64,000 nt of DNA from SZUA-430 sp965227535 (GCA_965227535.1 OZ245761.1:2542001-2606000); one strand, 5' to 3'. Positions 40,899 to 50,244 are shown, counted from the first letter of the stretch. Made by a program: numbers and translations. Notes: a model not told the origin generated them from the sequence alone.

Positions 40899-42572
40899 TC
40901 AGCTTTTGCTTTGAGCCGCCTTGCGAATCCCGCTCAACGTCGCCGTCGGGCTGATCGCATCGGGCTCAGTGATGATCTCGATGAGCGCGGGCTTCCCCGA
41001 CGCCAAAGCCTCGTCAAACGCCGGCGCAAACTCATTCGTCGCGCGCACAGTCGTCGACCAAAACCCAAACGCCTTCGCATACGCCGCGAAGTCGGGGTTC
41101 TTCAAATCCGTGCCGACAACGCGCCCAGGATACTCCCGTTCCTGATGCATCCGTATGGTGCCGTAGATGCCATTGTTGAACACGAGAATGATAACGTTCA
41201 GCCCATACTGCGCCGCCGTCGCCAACTCCTGCCCGTTCATCAGGAAGCAACCGTCACCCGCACAAGCGACAACGACGCGATCGGGATGCACAGCCTTCGC
41301 GCCGACAGCGGCAGGCACGCCATACCCCATCGCCCCGCTCGTCGGCGCAAGCTGCGTGTTGAACCGCTTATGCAGGAAGAACCGGTGCAGCCAACCAGCG
41401 TAATTGCCCGCGCCGTTGGTCAGGATCGCATCCTCCGGCAACCGCTCGTTCAACCAAGCGAAAATCTCCGACGGATTGACCGCGCCCTTCACCGCAACAG
41501 GCTGCACGAACGCTTCGTAGTCCGCCCGCGCCGACTTCGCCCACTCGCGCCAACGATTGACCGCAGGCGGCTTCGTGGTCGACGCGACTTTGGCAAACGC
41601 CTCGATCCCCGAAACGATGCCGAGTTCCGCCTGATAAACCCGGTTCAACTCCTCGGCCGCCGGATAGACATGAACAAGCCGCTGCGCCGGCACCGGCGAC
41701 ACGACGCGCGTGTACCCGTTCGTCGTCATCTCACCGAGACGCGGCCCGATCACCACCAGCACATCCGCCTGCGCAATCCGCGCGCCGAGCTTCGGATCGA
41801 TCCCGATCCCCATGTCGCCGGCGTAAAGCGGATGCCGATTGTCGAGCCGGTCCTTGCCACGGAACGACGTCACCGCCGGCAAATTCCAAACCTCAAGAAA
41901 GCGCCGCACGTCCTCGCACGCCTTCGCCGTCCACCCACCGCCGCCGAGTACGGCTAGCGGCCGGTCCGCCGACGACAAAATTTCGGTGAGCCGCGCCAGA
42001 TCTTCCACCCGCGGCGCAGCTTCAACGCGCTGATAGGGCCTGCTGTCGGACGCCGCCATCAACTCCGTCAGCATATCCTCCGGCAGCGCCAGCGCGACCG
42101 GCCCCGGCCGCCCGCTCACCGCCGTATGAAACGCACGCGACACAAACTCCGGCACGCGATCGGCCGACGGAATCTCCGCCACCCACTTCGTCAGCGGCCC
42201 CAACATCCGGCGATAGTCGATCTCCTGAAACGCCTCCCGCTCCGTCTGGTCGCGCGCGACCTGCCCGATGAACAAAATCATCGGCGTCGAATCCTGAAAC
42301 GCCGTGTGCAAGCCGATGCTCGCATGCGTCGCCCCAGGCCCGCGCGTGACAAAGCAAATCCCGGGCTTGCCCGTCAGCTTCCCATAAGCCTCGGCCATGT
42401 TGGCAGCACCCGCCTCATGCCGGCAGGTGATGAGCTTGATCTGCTCACGCGCATCATAAAGCGCATCCAGCACCGCGAGATAACTTTCACCCGGCACGCA
42501 GAACGCCAGATCGACGCCGTGAATCTTCAACTGATCGACGAGGATCTGTCCGCCGGTCCGAAGATTGCTCAC
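40899..42572 (-). CDS. Thiamine pyrophosphate-dependent enzyme, acetolactate synthase-like
   Basis: A 557-aa TPP enzyme with the three domains of the acetolactate synthase/benzoylformate decarboxylase superfamily. Catalytic Glu53 (CRHEAGAANMAEAYG), the central FAD/Rossmann-like domain and the TPP/Mg motif GDGCFLMNGQELATAAQYGL followed by NN are complete. No small regulatory subunit gene is beside it and it is set in a lysine-type cluster, so I doubt it is IlvB. Decarboxylation or ligation of a 2-oxo acid derived from lysine (for example 2-oxoadipate) is a guess from context. Its promoter region is interrupted by the 42.6-kb repeat. Confidence 0.85.
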   Translation of the reverse strand: MSNLRTGGQILVDQLKIHGVDLAFCVPGESYLAVLDALYDAREQIKLITCRHEAGAANMAEAYGKLTGKPGICFVTRGPGATHASIGLHTAFQDSTPMILFIGQVARDQTEREAFQEIDYRRMLGPLTKWVAEIPSADRVPEFVSRAFHTAVSGRPGPVALALPEDMLTELMAASDSRPYQRVEAAPRVEDLARLTEILSSADRPLAVLGGGGWTAKACEDVRRFLEVWNLPAVTSFRGKDRLDNRHPLYAGDMGIGIDPKLGARIAQADVLVVIGPRLGEMTTNGYTRVVSPVPAQRLVHVYPAAEELNRVYQAELGIVSGIEAFAKVASTTKPPAVNRWREWAKSARADYEAFVQPVAVKGAVNPSEIFAWLNERLPEDAILTNGAGNYAGWLHRFFLHKRFNTQLAPTSGAMGYGVPAAVGAKAVHPDRVVVACAGDGCFLMNGQELATAAQYGLNVIILVFNNGIYGTIRMHQEREYPGRVVGTDLKNPDFAAYAKAFGFWSTTVRATNEFAPAFDEALASGKPALIEIITEPDAISPTATLSGIRKAAQSKS

Positions 42573-42595
42573 GACAACGCTCCAATCTCTAAATC

Positions 42596-42728
42596 GTCAT
42601 GGCCGGGCTTGACCCGGCCACCCAGTGGCCGCGCGTCGGCGCGGCCGAAAGACCCGTTCGCACCCAACGCATTTCCAGCGCGCACAGACGTGCGCGCGCT
42701 GGGTGGCCGGGTCAAGCCCGGCCATGAC
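42596..42728. repeat. Mosaic palindrome, copy 2 (twin of 26414-26566)
   Basis: Arms 42596-42627 and 42697-42728 are inverted 32-mers with one mismatch; the left arm is identical to that at 26414-26445. It lies inside the putative lysine operon between the saccharopine-dehydrogenase-family gene and the TPP enzyme gene. Confidence 0.9.
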
Positions 42729-42769
42729 GGACAAAAGAGTGCGCGCTCGAATACCGCCATCGGCGCGTC

Positions 42770-43840
42770 TTAGGCGTAGTATTGACCGAAACGGTTGGCG
42801 AGGAACGCCTTCAGATCCGCCTGCTCCTGCCGCACGAAACCCTGCTTCGGCAGCTTGCCTGCAACCAGCAAATCGACCATCGCGCAGATACCCGCCGCCG
42901 TCGTGATCTGAATGGCGCTCATCAGCTGCCCGCCGACCTCATGCGCATAGACCTTCTTCGCATAGCTCTCCTGCGTCAGCTGCCCGCGCATTTGCCCCGA
43001 CACCGTCACGAACACAAGCACCACGTCTTGATACGTGATCGGGATCGCCGTCTCCAGCACGTCCTTCAAGATATCGCGCCGCTGACCCAAACGCAGATCG
43101 CGCACCAACGTCTTCACGATATCGCGGTGCCCCGGATAACGCACCGTCTTATAGTTCAAATTTTCGATGCGCCCCTCAAGCGTCTCGGCCAACGTGCCCA
43201 AACCACCGGACGTGTTAAACGCCTCATAATCGACGCCATCGAGGGAGAAATGCTCCATCTCCTCAAGCGCCGGCACTTCGCGCAGATGCCCATCGACGAT
43301 CGCCTCACACGGATTGCAATACTCGTTGATCAAACCGTCGGTCGACCAGGTCAGATTGTATTTCAGCGCATTCGTTGGATAGACCGGCAGCGCGCCGACA
43401 CGCATGTTCACATCACGCAGGCTCTCGAACTTCTTCGTCATGTCGTTGGCGACGATCGAAATGAACCCCGGCGCCAGACCGCATTGCGGCACGAACGCAG
43501 TATCCGCGCCCTTCGCCAAATTCTTCACGACCTTGGTGCTCTCGACGTCTTCGGTCAGGTCGAAGTAATGCGCACCCGAATCCTTCGCCGCCGACGCGAT
43601 GATCGGCGTCAGGTGATAGGGCATCGCGCTGACGACGATCTCGTGCCCCTTCATCGCCGCGCGCAGCGCCGCCGGATCGGCCACGTCCAGAATCTGGGTC
43701 TTCACGTTCTTCGTCGGCAGACGCTTCAAGCTGTCCCCGTCGCGGTCCGCGACCGTGATCTGATACTCCCCCGTCGAGCCCAGCATCGCCGCAATCGCGC
43801 TGCCGATTTTGCCGCCGCCGAGAAGAATGAGCTTCACCAT
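42770..43840 (-). CDS. Saccharopine dehydrogenase family protein (possibly L-lysine 6-dehydrogenase)
   Basis: A 356-aa NAD(P)-binding protein. The Rossmann loop is LLGGGKIGSAIAAML (residues 6-20) and the second strand ends at ADRD. GLAPGFISIVAND near residue 142 and STDGLINEYCNPCEAIVDG near 185 are conserved in saccharopine dehydrogenase-like enzymes. The length matches stand-alone lysine 6-dehydrogenases, which oxidise L-lysine directly to allysine, better than LKR-SDH fusions. No separate LKR domain is present. It is first in the leftward cluster with the TPP enzyme and ALDH7, divergent from an Lrp regulator. Confidence 0.85.
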   Translation of the reverse strand: MVKLILLGGGKIGSAIAAMLGSTGEYQITVADRDGDSLKRLPTKNVKTQILDVADPAALRAAMKGHEIVVSAMPYHLTPIIASAAKDSGAHYFDLTEDVESTKVVKNLAKGADTAFVPQCGLAPGFISIVANDMTKKFESLRDVNMRVGALPVYPTNALKYNLTWSTDGLINEYCNPCEAIVDGHLREVPALEEMEHFSLDGVDYEAFNTSGGLGTLAETLEGRIENLNYKTVRYPGHRDIVKTLVRDLRLGQRRDILKDVLETAIPITYQDVVLVFVTVSGQMRGQLTQESYAKKVYAHEVGGQLMSAIQITTAAGICAMVDLLVAGKLPKQGFVRQEQADLKAFLANRFGQYYA

Positions 43841-43939
43841 GGGACCGTCTCCAAAAATCCAAAACCGTCGAACGCCCCCACAATTATCCTCAACTTCCGC
43901 CGAACTGCAGCGTGCAAACCGTCGAAAAGTAGAAATTTG

Positions 43940-44410
43940 ATGGACAAATCGCCGGTTCAGCCGTCAAATCGCCGGATGGCCACCCTCGACCCGACCGACC
44001 GTCAACTCCTCGCCCTGCTGCGCACGGACGCACGCGAGCCCGTCTCCTCCCTCGCCCGCAAACTCGATCTCGCGCGCTCCACGGTGCAGGAACGCATCGC
44101 GCGCCTCGAACGCTCGGGCGTCATCGCCGGCTACACGATCCGCGCCGGCGACGATTTCGCCGAACGCCAAATCGCAGCCCACGTGATGATCAGCGTAGAT
44201 CCCAAGATGGCGGTCAGCCTCACCGCCGACCTGAAGAAAATGCCGGAGGTCCGCGCGCTATCGGCGATCAGCGGCACCTACGACATGATGGCCGAGGTCG
44301 CCGCCGAAACGACGGCCCGCATCGACGCTGTCCTCGACGCCATCGGCCACTTGAAGGGCGTGCAGAAAACGATGTCGTCGATCGTCCTCAGCGTAAAGTT
44401 CCAGCGCTAA
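43940..44410 (+). CDS. Lrp/AsnC family transcriptional regulator
   Basis: A 156-aa regulator. The helix-turn-helix is in DPTDRQLLALLRTDAREPVS followed by SLARKLDLARSTVQERIARL; the C-terminal RAM domain has VMISVDPKMAVSLTADLKKM and the YDMMAEVAAET strand that senses amino acids. It is divergent from the saccharopine-family gene with a gap of 99 bp, the standard geometry for an Lrp regulator of an amino-acid catabolic operon. The first 12 residues are uncertain: the ATG at 43976 (MATLDPTDRQ) fits the family start better, but neither has a good ribosome site. Confidence 0.9.
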   Translation: MDKSPVQPSNRRMATLDPTDRQLLALLRTDAREPVSSLARKLDLARSTVQERIARLERSGVIAGYTIRAGDDFAERQIAAHVMISVDPKMAVSLTADLKKMPEVRALSAISGTYDMMAEVAAETTARIDAVLDAIGHLKGVQKTMSSIVLSVKFQR

Positions 44411-45631
44411 TCAGTGATGCGCCGTCGACCCCAACACGCGCACGCCATAGCCGGCATCGCGCACCGCCTGACAAATCGACTGCGCATGCCCCGCATCGCG
44501 CGTCTCCATGCTGACGCGCAGCTCCGCCGCCTTCGCCGGCACGTCCGTCAGCATGCGGTTATGCGCGACCTCAATGATATTGCCGCCCGCCTCGCCGACG
44601 ATGGTGGCAACCCGCGCCAGAATGCCGGGCCGATCCTCGATCTCCACCGCAATGGTCAGAATGCGGCCCTCGCGCTGCAACTCGCGCATGATCACGTTCG
44701 ACAGCAGGCGCGGATCGATGTTCCCGCCGCACAGCACCAGCCCGACCTTATGCCCGGTGAACTTCTGCGGATGCTCAAGCAACGCCGCAAACCCAGCAGC
44801 ACCGGCGCCTTCGACCACGGTCTTCTCGATCGAGAGCAGCAGCGCAATCGCCCGCTCGATCGCGACCTCCGGCACCAGCACGATATCGTCGAGCAGCTTG
44901 CCGCAGACCTCGACGGTCTTCGCACCGACATTCTTCACCGCAATGCCCTCGGCGATCGTCTGTCCGCCGATCGGCGCATTGCCGCCCTTCAACACATTGT
45001 ACATCGACGGATAAAGCTCGGTCTCGACGCCTATCATGCGGATCGAGGGTTTCACCGCCTTCGCCGCGATCGCCATACCGGAAATCAATCCCCCGCCGCC
45101 GACCGGCACAACCAGCGTATCGAGATCCGGGTTCGCTGCCAGCATCTCGAGCGCGACCGTACCCTGCCCCGCGATGATGTGATCGTCATCATAAGGATGA
45201 ACGAACACGAGCCCTTCCTTTTCCGCCACCTCATGCGCGATTCGGTCGGAGTCGGCCAACGTCGCGCCCTGCTGAATCACGCGCGCGCCATGCCCCATGG
45301 TGTGCTTCACCTTCACGAACGGCGTCGACTCCGGCATCACGATGGTCGCGGGTATGCCGAGCCGCGAGGCATGATAGGCGACACCCTGCGCATGATTGCC
45401 CGCCGACATCGCGATGACCCCGGCCTTCCGCTCCGCCAGCGTCAAACTCAAGAGCTTGTTCAGCGCACCGCGTTCCTTGAACGAGGCGGTGAACTGCAAA
45501 TTCTCGAACTTTAGATAAACGTCCGCGCCGGTCACCTGCGAGAGCGTGCGCGAGTGATGAAAAGGCGTCGACTCGATCGCCCCTGTGATCGCCGTTGCCG
45601 CGCGCTGGACGTCTTCAAGCGTAACCGGCAT
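44411..45631 (-). CDS. ilvA: Threonine ammonia-lyase with ACT domain
   Basis: PLP enzyme deaminating threonine to 2-oxobutyrate for isoleucine synthesis. The 406-aa protein has the Schiff-base Lys52 in TASFKERGALNKL, the SAGNHAQGVAYHA loop, and the glycine-rich phosphate cradle VPVGGGGLISGMA. A single C-terminal ACT domain (about 330-406, EDRPGILARVATIVGEAGGN) gives the short form (IlvA/TdcB-like with one ACT). The ATG at 45631 was chosen: any longer start would run back into the tRNA-Met gene, whose translation falsely extends the frame. Confidence 0.94.
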   Translation of the reverse strand: MPVTLEDVQRAATAITGAIESTPFHHSRTLSQVTGADVYLKFENLQFTASFKERGALNKLLSLTLAERKAGVIAMSAGNHAQGVAYHASRLGIPATIVMPESTPFVKVKHTMGHGARVIQQGATLADSDRIAHEVAEKEGLVFVHPYDDDHIIAGQGTVALEMLAANPDLDTLVVPVGGGGLISGMAIAAKAVKPSIRMIGVETELYPSMYNVLKGGNAPIGGQTIAEGIAVKNVGAKTVEVCGKLLDDIVLVPEVAIERAIALLLSIEKTVVEGAGAAGFAALLEHPQKFTGHKVGLVLCGGNIDPRLLSNVIMRELQREGRILTIAVEIEDRPGILARVATIVGEAGGNIIEVAHNRMLTDVPAKAAELRVSMETRDAGHAQSICQAVRDAGYGVRVLGSTAHH

Positions 45632-45666
45632 CGCAATGTCCTGGAGAAATCTGCCGCATGCGGATT

Positions 45667-45741
45667 TGGTAGCAGCGGAGGGATTTGAACCCCCGACCAA
45701 GGGATTATGATTCCCCTGCTCTACCACTGAGCTACGCTGCC
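45667..45741 (-). tRNA. tRNA-Met (CAU), elongator type
   Basis: A 75-nt tRNA with encoded CCA (45667-45669). The stems are acceptor GGCAGCG, D-arm GCTC/GAGC, anticodon stem GGGGA/TCCCT around ATCATAA (anticodon CAT), and T-arm GGGGG/CCCTC with TTCAAAT. The first pair is G1-U72, discriminator A73. G1-U72 and the absence of three G-C pairs at the anticodon stem base speak against an initiator. The ilvA ATG lies 36 bp downstream on the same strand. Confidence 0.95.
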
Positions 45742-45805
45742 AAAGCCCAAAACGGAGCGCGGGATGTAAGGCGTGGGGCTTCGCGCTGTCAAGGCAAACA
45801 CGGCC

Positions 45806-46978
45806 TTAGGCCGCAAGCGCCGCTTCGCCCTTCACGATCCAGCCGCCGCCGAGCATCCGCCCCGGATCGGCCGCGTCATAGAGTACGCACGCCTGCCCCG
45901 GCGCGACGCCTTCTTCATGCACCAGAAGGTCGACCTCGACGCCGTCCGCGCCGGCACGCACTTCGGCGCGAACGGGCTCGCGCGTCGACCGCACGCGCGC
46001 CAGCACCGCACGTGGGCTCGCCGATGGCGGCTCAACGTCCAACCAATTGACGTCGCGCAACAAGACGCGCCGTGTCGCAAGCGCCTCGCGCGGACCGACG
46101 ACGACCTGACGCTTCGCCGCATCGATGCGGATCACGAACAGCGACTCGTGATGCCCAAGACCCAAACCCTTGCGCTGCCCGACGGTGAAGTTGATGACGC
46201 CTTCATGCCGGCCCAACACGCGCCCCGACAGATCGATAATGTCACCCGCTTCGATCGCACCGGGCTTCAGCCGCTGCACGACGTCGCTGTAGCGCCCGTT
46301 CGGCACAAAGCAAATGTCCTGGCTGTCGGGCTTCGCCGCAAGCTCAAGCCCCAGTTCGGCCGCCAGCGCCCGCGTCTCGCTCTTGGGTAAGCCACCGAGC
46401 GGAAAGCGGACGAACTCAAGCTGCTCGCGCGTGGTGGCAAACAGGAAATAGCTCTGATCGCGCGACGCATCGGCCGCCCGATGCAGCTCCGGTCCGCTCG
46501 CGCCGTCGACGCGACGAATGTAATGCCCCGTGATGAGGGCAACCGCCCCCATATCCTTCGACGCGTTCAGCAGATCGCGAAACTTCACCGTCTCATTGCA
46601 GCGCACGCACGGGATCGGCGTCTCGCCGCGTGCATACGAGGCGGCAAAATCTTCCATCACCGACGTACGAAACCGCTCCACATAGTCGAGCGTGTAATGC
46701 GGAATGCCGATGCGATCGGCCGCCGCCTTCGCGTCATAAATATCCTGCCCCGCACAACACGAACCTTTACGCTTCGGCTGCCCGTCCGACGCATAAAGCT
46801 GCAACGTCACACCGACGACATCATAACCCGCGCGCTTGGCGAGCGCTGCAGCGACCGCGCTGTCCACGCCGCCCGACATGGCCGCGACGACGCGCGTCCG
46901 CCCAGGTTCCCCGGGCAGGCTCATCAAGCCGCGAATATCGTCGATGCTCATCATGGCGGCGCGAATATAGGCACGCAC
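45806..46978 (-). CDS. mnmA: tRNA 2-thiouridylase
   Basis: MnmA inserts sulfur at C2 of U34 in tRNAs for Lys, Glu and Gln. The 390-aa protein has the PP-loop AAMSGGVDSAVAAALA, catalytic Cys in IPCVRCNETVKF, and the persulfide Cys in SQDICFVPNGRYSD, with the C-terminal beta-barrel (GQACVLYDAADPGRMLGGGW). The start may be 46978, or the ATG pair at 46954/46951 (MMSIDDIRGL), which matches homologues better. It is the nearest gene downstream of flgL on the same strand, 40 bp apart, but is unlikely to be part of the flagellar transcript. Confidence 0.95.
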   Translation of the reverse strand: MRAYIRAAMMSIDDIRGLMSLPGEPGRTRVVAAMSGGVDSAVAAALAKRAGYDVVGVTLQLYASDGQPKRKGSCCAGQDIYDAKAAADRIGIPHYTLDYVERFRTSVMEDFAASYARGETPIPCVRCNETVKFRDLLNASKDMGAVALITGHYIRRVDGASGPELHRAADASRDQSYFLFATTREQLEFVRFPLGGLPKSETRALAAELGLELAAKPDSQDICFVPNGRYSDVVQRLKPGAIEAGDIIDLSGRVLGRHEGVINFTVGQRKGLGLGHHESLFVIRIDAAKRQVVVGPREALATRRVLLRDVNWLDVEPPSASPRAVLARVRSTREPVRAEVRAGADGVEVDLLVHEEGVAPGQACVLYDAADPGRMLGGGWIVKGEAALAA

Positions 46979-47018
46979 CGCCGCCGCGCAAGGCGCCAGG
47001 CCTGCGACGCTTCCGGCC

Positions 47019-47954
47019 TTAGCCCAGCGGCAGGAAATTCAACAGCGAAAGCTGGTTCACCTGGGCAATCATCCGCCCGGCAGCCTCCGCAGCCACCTGA
47101 TCCTGGTTAAGGCGCGCAATCGCTTCGGCCAGATCCACGTCCTCGATGTCGCCGATAAACTTCGTGAAATAGGCGGTCATGCTCTCGTGCCGATCCAACG
47201 CGATCGTCGCCTGCTCGTGCCGCGTCCCGTTGATGGCCGCGATCGTATTGATGCCCTCCTGCACGTCGGGCAACGCCACGTGCTGCGCTGTGAGAAACGT
47301 TGTCTGCGCCGCCGTCGTATCCATGCCGAACGGACCGTTCACGCCCGCATCGAACGTCGCGATATCCTTGAACGTCTGCATCAAGTCGGTCGCGATGTCG
47401 CTCGCGGTCAGCCCCGTCTCCAACGTCTCGCTCTCGTCGATGCGCTGCGTCTGTTTCAGGTCGGTGTTGTCGAAAATGTCGGCAACCGTCGGCGCTGCGA
47501 CCAACGCCGCCAAATCCGTCGCGTTCACCGGCGGCTGGTCGGTGCGCGAACCGCCGTAGATATACTTGCCGTCGACGCGCGAATTGAGCAGCGACACCGC
47601 CTCGTTGTAGAGATTCTTGACGTCTTCCATCAGCGCCGGCGCACGTCCCGCCGCTAACGCTTCGCCGATGGCAGAACGCAACCGCGCGCTGATGTCGCTC
47701 AACTGCTGCAAGTGAAGATCCTGCAGGTTCAGTTTGTTCAGCACCTCTTTCGTCGTCGCGGTGAACGCTTCGACGTCGGAAGATTTCATCTTCGCCGCCG
47801 CCAGTACGCCGGCTTTATCCTTCGCGTCGGCATACTGATTGCCGACCTTGCCGGTCGCGATCTGCGCCTGCGTGTCAACGGTGCGCCCCTGAATGCGCGA
47901 ATATTCGCTGACCAATGACTGGCCGAACGAGAAAGAGCTCACACGATCGAGCAT
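47019..47954 (-). CDS. flgL: Hook-filament junction protein FlgL
   Basis: FlgL sits between hook-associated FlgK and the filament. The 311-aa protein has the flagellin-like N terminus (QSLVSEYSRIQGRTVDTQAQ, then IATGK) and the C-terminal D0/D1 return helix (VDLAEAIARLNQDQVAAEAA, then LLNFL). The central domain is short with NSRVDGKYIYGGSRTDQPPV, the FlgL hallmark YLFGG/YIYGG. It is 15 bp after flgK and in the same leftward operon, under a candidate sigma-54 promoter at 50.25 kb. Confidence 0.93.
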   Translation of the reverse strand: MLDRVSSFSFGQSLVSEYSRIQGRTVDTQAQIATGKVGNQYADAKDKAGVLAAAKMKSSDVEAFTATTKEVLNKLNLQDLHLQQLSDISARLRSAIGEALAAGRAPALMEDVKNLYNEAVSLLNSRVDGKYIYGGSRTDQPPVNATDLAALVAAPTVADIFDNTDLKQTQRIDESETLETGLTASDIATDLMQTFKDIATFDAGVNGPFGMDTTAAQTTFLTAQHVALPDVQEGINTIAAINGTRHEQATIALDRHESMTAYFTKFIGDIEDVDLAEAIARLNQDQVAAEAAGRMIAQVNQLSLLNFLPLG

Positions 47955-47969
47955 GGCATGTTCCTATTC

Positions 47970-50066
47970 TCAAACGACATCGAGAAGCGTGTCGTACATC
48001 TGTTGAACTGTGGTCAGCAGCCGGGCTGCAGCGTTGTAGGCCTGCTGAAAAATCATCATGTTGGCGAGTTCTTCGTCCATGTTGACGCCCTCGACCGACG
48101 AGCGGCGCGCCTCGACTTCCTCGCTGACATCGCTGCGATAGGAAACCTCGGCGTCCGCGGCGTTTTTCAGGTCCGACTGCCCGCCCATGATCTGCGCAAC
48201 GTAGTCGCCCAGCGACATCGTGCCCGAAGCAAGCCCCCCCGTCGCCGGCCAAGTCATGCTGTTGTTCGCGATCGCCGCCAAACGCAACGCGCCGCGGTTG
48301 TCGCTGACGCCAAGCACCGTGTCGCCGACAACCGTGGTGGACGACAGGTCGAGCTGCGCCAACGCCATCTTCGAACTGTTCGCCGCCACATCGCTGCGGA
48401 TGGCGAGCGACGCCGCTTGGTTCTGGCGCGCAGCCGACCCCATGCCGAAGAATTGCGTAAGGCTAACGCCGGTCGCGCCGCGCGTCGTCGTATCGTTCTT
48501 GACCTCAAGCCGTGCGCCGGCCGAAGCGGGCGTCATCGTCAGCGTGCCATTGGCGTCGAGCGCGAATGTTGCCGCGCCACCCGCCGCGCTGTTCAAGCTC
48601 GTCACGATATCCGAGAACGTCGAACCGCCGACCGTCGCCGTGAACGTCCGCAGGATCGAACCGTCCGTCCCGCGCAAGACGAACTCCGCCGTGCCGGCGC
48701 TGAACCCATGCGCGTTACCCGCCGCGACGCCTGTCGCGAAACTCGACGGGCTTGCCGCCGTGACCAAATCGTTCAAGCCGAAGAACTGCGACAGCCCGCG
48801 TCCGCCGCGCGCCGACGGCGTCGTCGCATCCTGCTGCAGCGCGACGCCGTTGCCGGCGTTCGCCGTGATCGAAAGCACGCCGTTGGTGAAGCTCGCCGTA
48901 CCGTTGCCGCCGAGACCCGCATTGATCGCGGTTACCAAGGCACCGACGGTCGCGATACTCGACAAATTGAGATCCAGCCGCTGCACCAACGCGCCTTGCT
49001 GATCGACGATCGCGATGGTCGCATTGCCCGTGAAGTTCAACGGGTCCGTCGACAGCAGCCCGATATTGCGCCCGGTCAGCGTGGTCGGCGGCGGCACCGA
49101 AGAACTGTCGTTGTGAATGGCGTTGAGCTGCTCTGCCAACGCCGAACCGACGAGGCCTAACTGCTCGGCCAGATCAGGCAGCGCCTTATCGCGCATGTCG
49201 ATCAACCCGCGAATCTCGCCGCCCGCGATACGCCCCTCGAGCGCAAGAGGCTGGCCGATGTCGGAATCGCCTTCCGGATCGACGCGCTGCAGGTTCAAAG
49301 GCGGAAACGATGTACCGGCCGTCACGGCCGTCGGACCCGCGTACCGCAGCTCCGAAGTCAAATCCGAAATCAGGGTCGTGCCGTCGGACAGCGAAACGAA
49401 CACGCGCCCGTCGGTCTGATCATAGGTCCGCACGTCCATGAACTTGGACAGTTCGGCGATCGCCGTATCCCGCTGGTCCAGCAAGCCCGTCGACGTATCG
49501 CCGCCCGCCACCGCAAGCTTGATCTTCGTGTTCAGTTCATAGATGCGCGACATCAGCGTGTTGACGGTCGAAACATTCGTCGTCAGCTGCGTGTTCGCAT
49601 CCTGCCGCAGCGACTGAACGTTCGCGGCCATGCCCGAGATCGCATTCAGCGCCGCCGTCACCGACGAGATCGCCGAGTTGCGCCGCGCCGCCGACGACGG
49701 ATCGACGCTGAGCTGCGTCAACGCCGTCATCGCCGTCGAAATGCGCGCGCCCAGCGACGAGTTGCCGTCCAGCGATCCGATCAAATCTTGCACGCGGTCG
49801 AGATACGTCGCCATAACTTCGGCGCCGCCCAGCGCTCCGATGGCCGTCGTCGCTTCGCCAGCGAGATAGGAGTCCGCGATGCGCCGCACTTCATCGATGT
49901 TGACGCCGTTCAACACGCCGCCGGTCAGCCGCGGTCCGAAGTCGACGACCCGGCGGTGATAGCCCGGCGTGTTGACGTTCGCGATATTGTTCGACGTGAC
50001 CCGAAGCGCGGCCTGATTGGTCTGCAGACCGCTTGTCGCCGTATTCAAGATGGCATTGAGCGACAT
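47970..50066 (-). CDS. flgK: Hook-associated protein 1, FlgK
   Basis: FlgK caps the hook and joins it to FlgL and the filament. The 698-aa protein starts SLNAILNTATSGLQTNQAAL followed by SNNIANVNTPGYHRR, the rod-hook-filament axial motif. It ends with GVNMDEELANMMIFQQAYNA and a coiled-coil tail, the FlgK signature for export and assembly. The middle is beta-rich with internal repeats (GTDGSILRTFTATVGGS). The leader to the candidate sigma-54 promoter is about 170 nt. Confidence 0.96.
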   Translation of the reverse strand: MSLNAILNTATSGLQTNQAALRVTSNNIANVNTPGYHRRVVDFGPRLTGGVLNGVNIDEVRRIADSYLAGEATTAIGALGGAEVMATYLDRVQDLIGSLDGNSSLGARISTAMTALTQLSVDPSSAARRNSAISSVTAALNAISGMAANVQSLRQDANTQLTTNVSTVNTLMSRIYELNTKIKLAVAGGDTSTGLLDQRDTAIAELSKFMDVRTYDQTDGRVFVSLSDGTTLISDLTSELRYAGPTAVTAGTSFPPLNLQRVDPEGDSDIGQPLALEGRIAGGEIRGLIDMRDKALPDLAEQLGLVGSALAEQLNAIHNDSSSVPPPTTLTGRNIGLLSTDPLNFTGNATIAIVDQQGALVQRLDLNLSSIATVGALVTAINAGLGGNGTASFTNGVLSITANAGNGVALQQDATTPSARGGRGLSQFFGLNDLVTAASPSSFATGVAAGNAHGFSAGTAEFVLRGTDGSILRTFTATVGGSTFSDIVTSLNSAAGGAATFALDANGTLTMTPASAGARLEVKNDTTTRGATGVSLTQFFGMGSAARQNQAASLAIRSDVAANSSKMALAQLDLSSTTVVGDTVLGVSDNRGALRLAAIANNSMTWPATGGLASGTMSLGDYVAQIMGGQSDLKNAADAEVSYRSDVSEEVEARRSSVEGVNMDEELANMMIFQQAYNAAARLLTTVQQMYDTLLDVV

Positions 50067-50244
50067 GAACGACTCCTAAACGCGGCTGCGAACCGGCAGC
50101 TTTTGCCGGGACGCGCCGCAAATTCTGCCCGCGAGGGCCGGACCGCCACGGCGACCGACGACAGAAAACCCGCCAAAACATTGGCGATCTGACGACGCAC
50201 TCGACATAGCGGCCCTCGCTGACCTGTTGCCTCGCGGTCATGAG

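Noticed and set aside
40899..42572. TPP enzyme named IlvB (acetolactate synthase large subunit)
   Set aside because: No ilvN small subunit or other ilv synthesis gene adjoins it, and its neighbours indicate lysine breakdown. The superfamily name alone is supported.
42782..43939. Upstream in-frame extension of the Lrp gene
   Set aside because: It would read antisense through the saccharopine-family gene. The Lrp homology begins only near 43976.
45632..45727. 32-residue N-terminal extension of IlvA
   Set aside because: The peptide is the translation of tRNA-Met (NPLVGGSNPS pattern), not protein.
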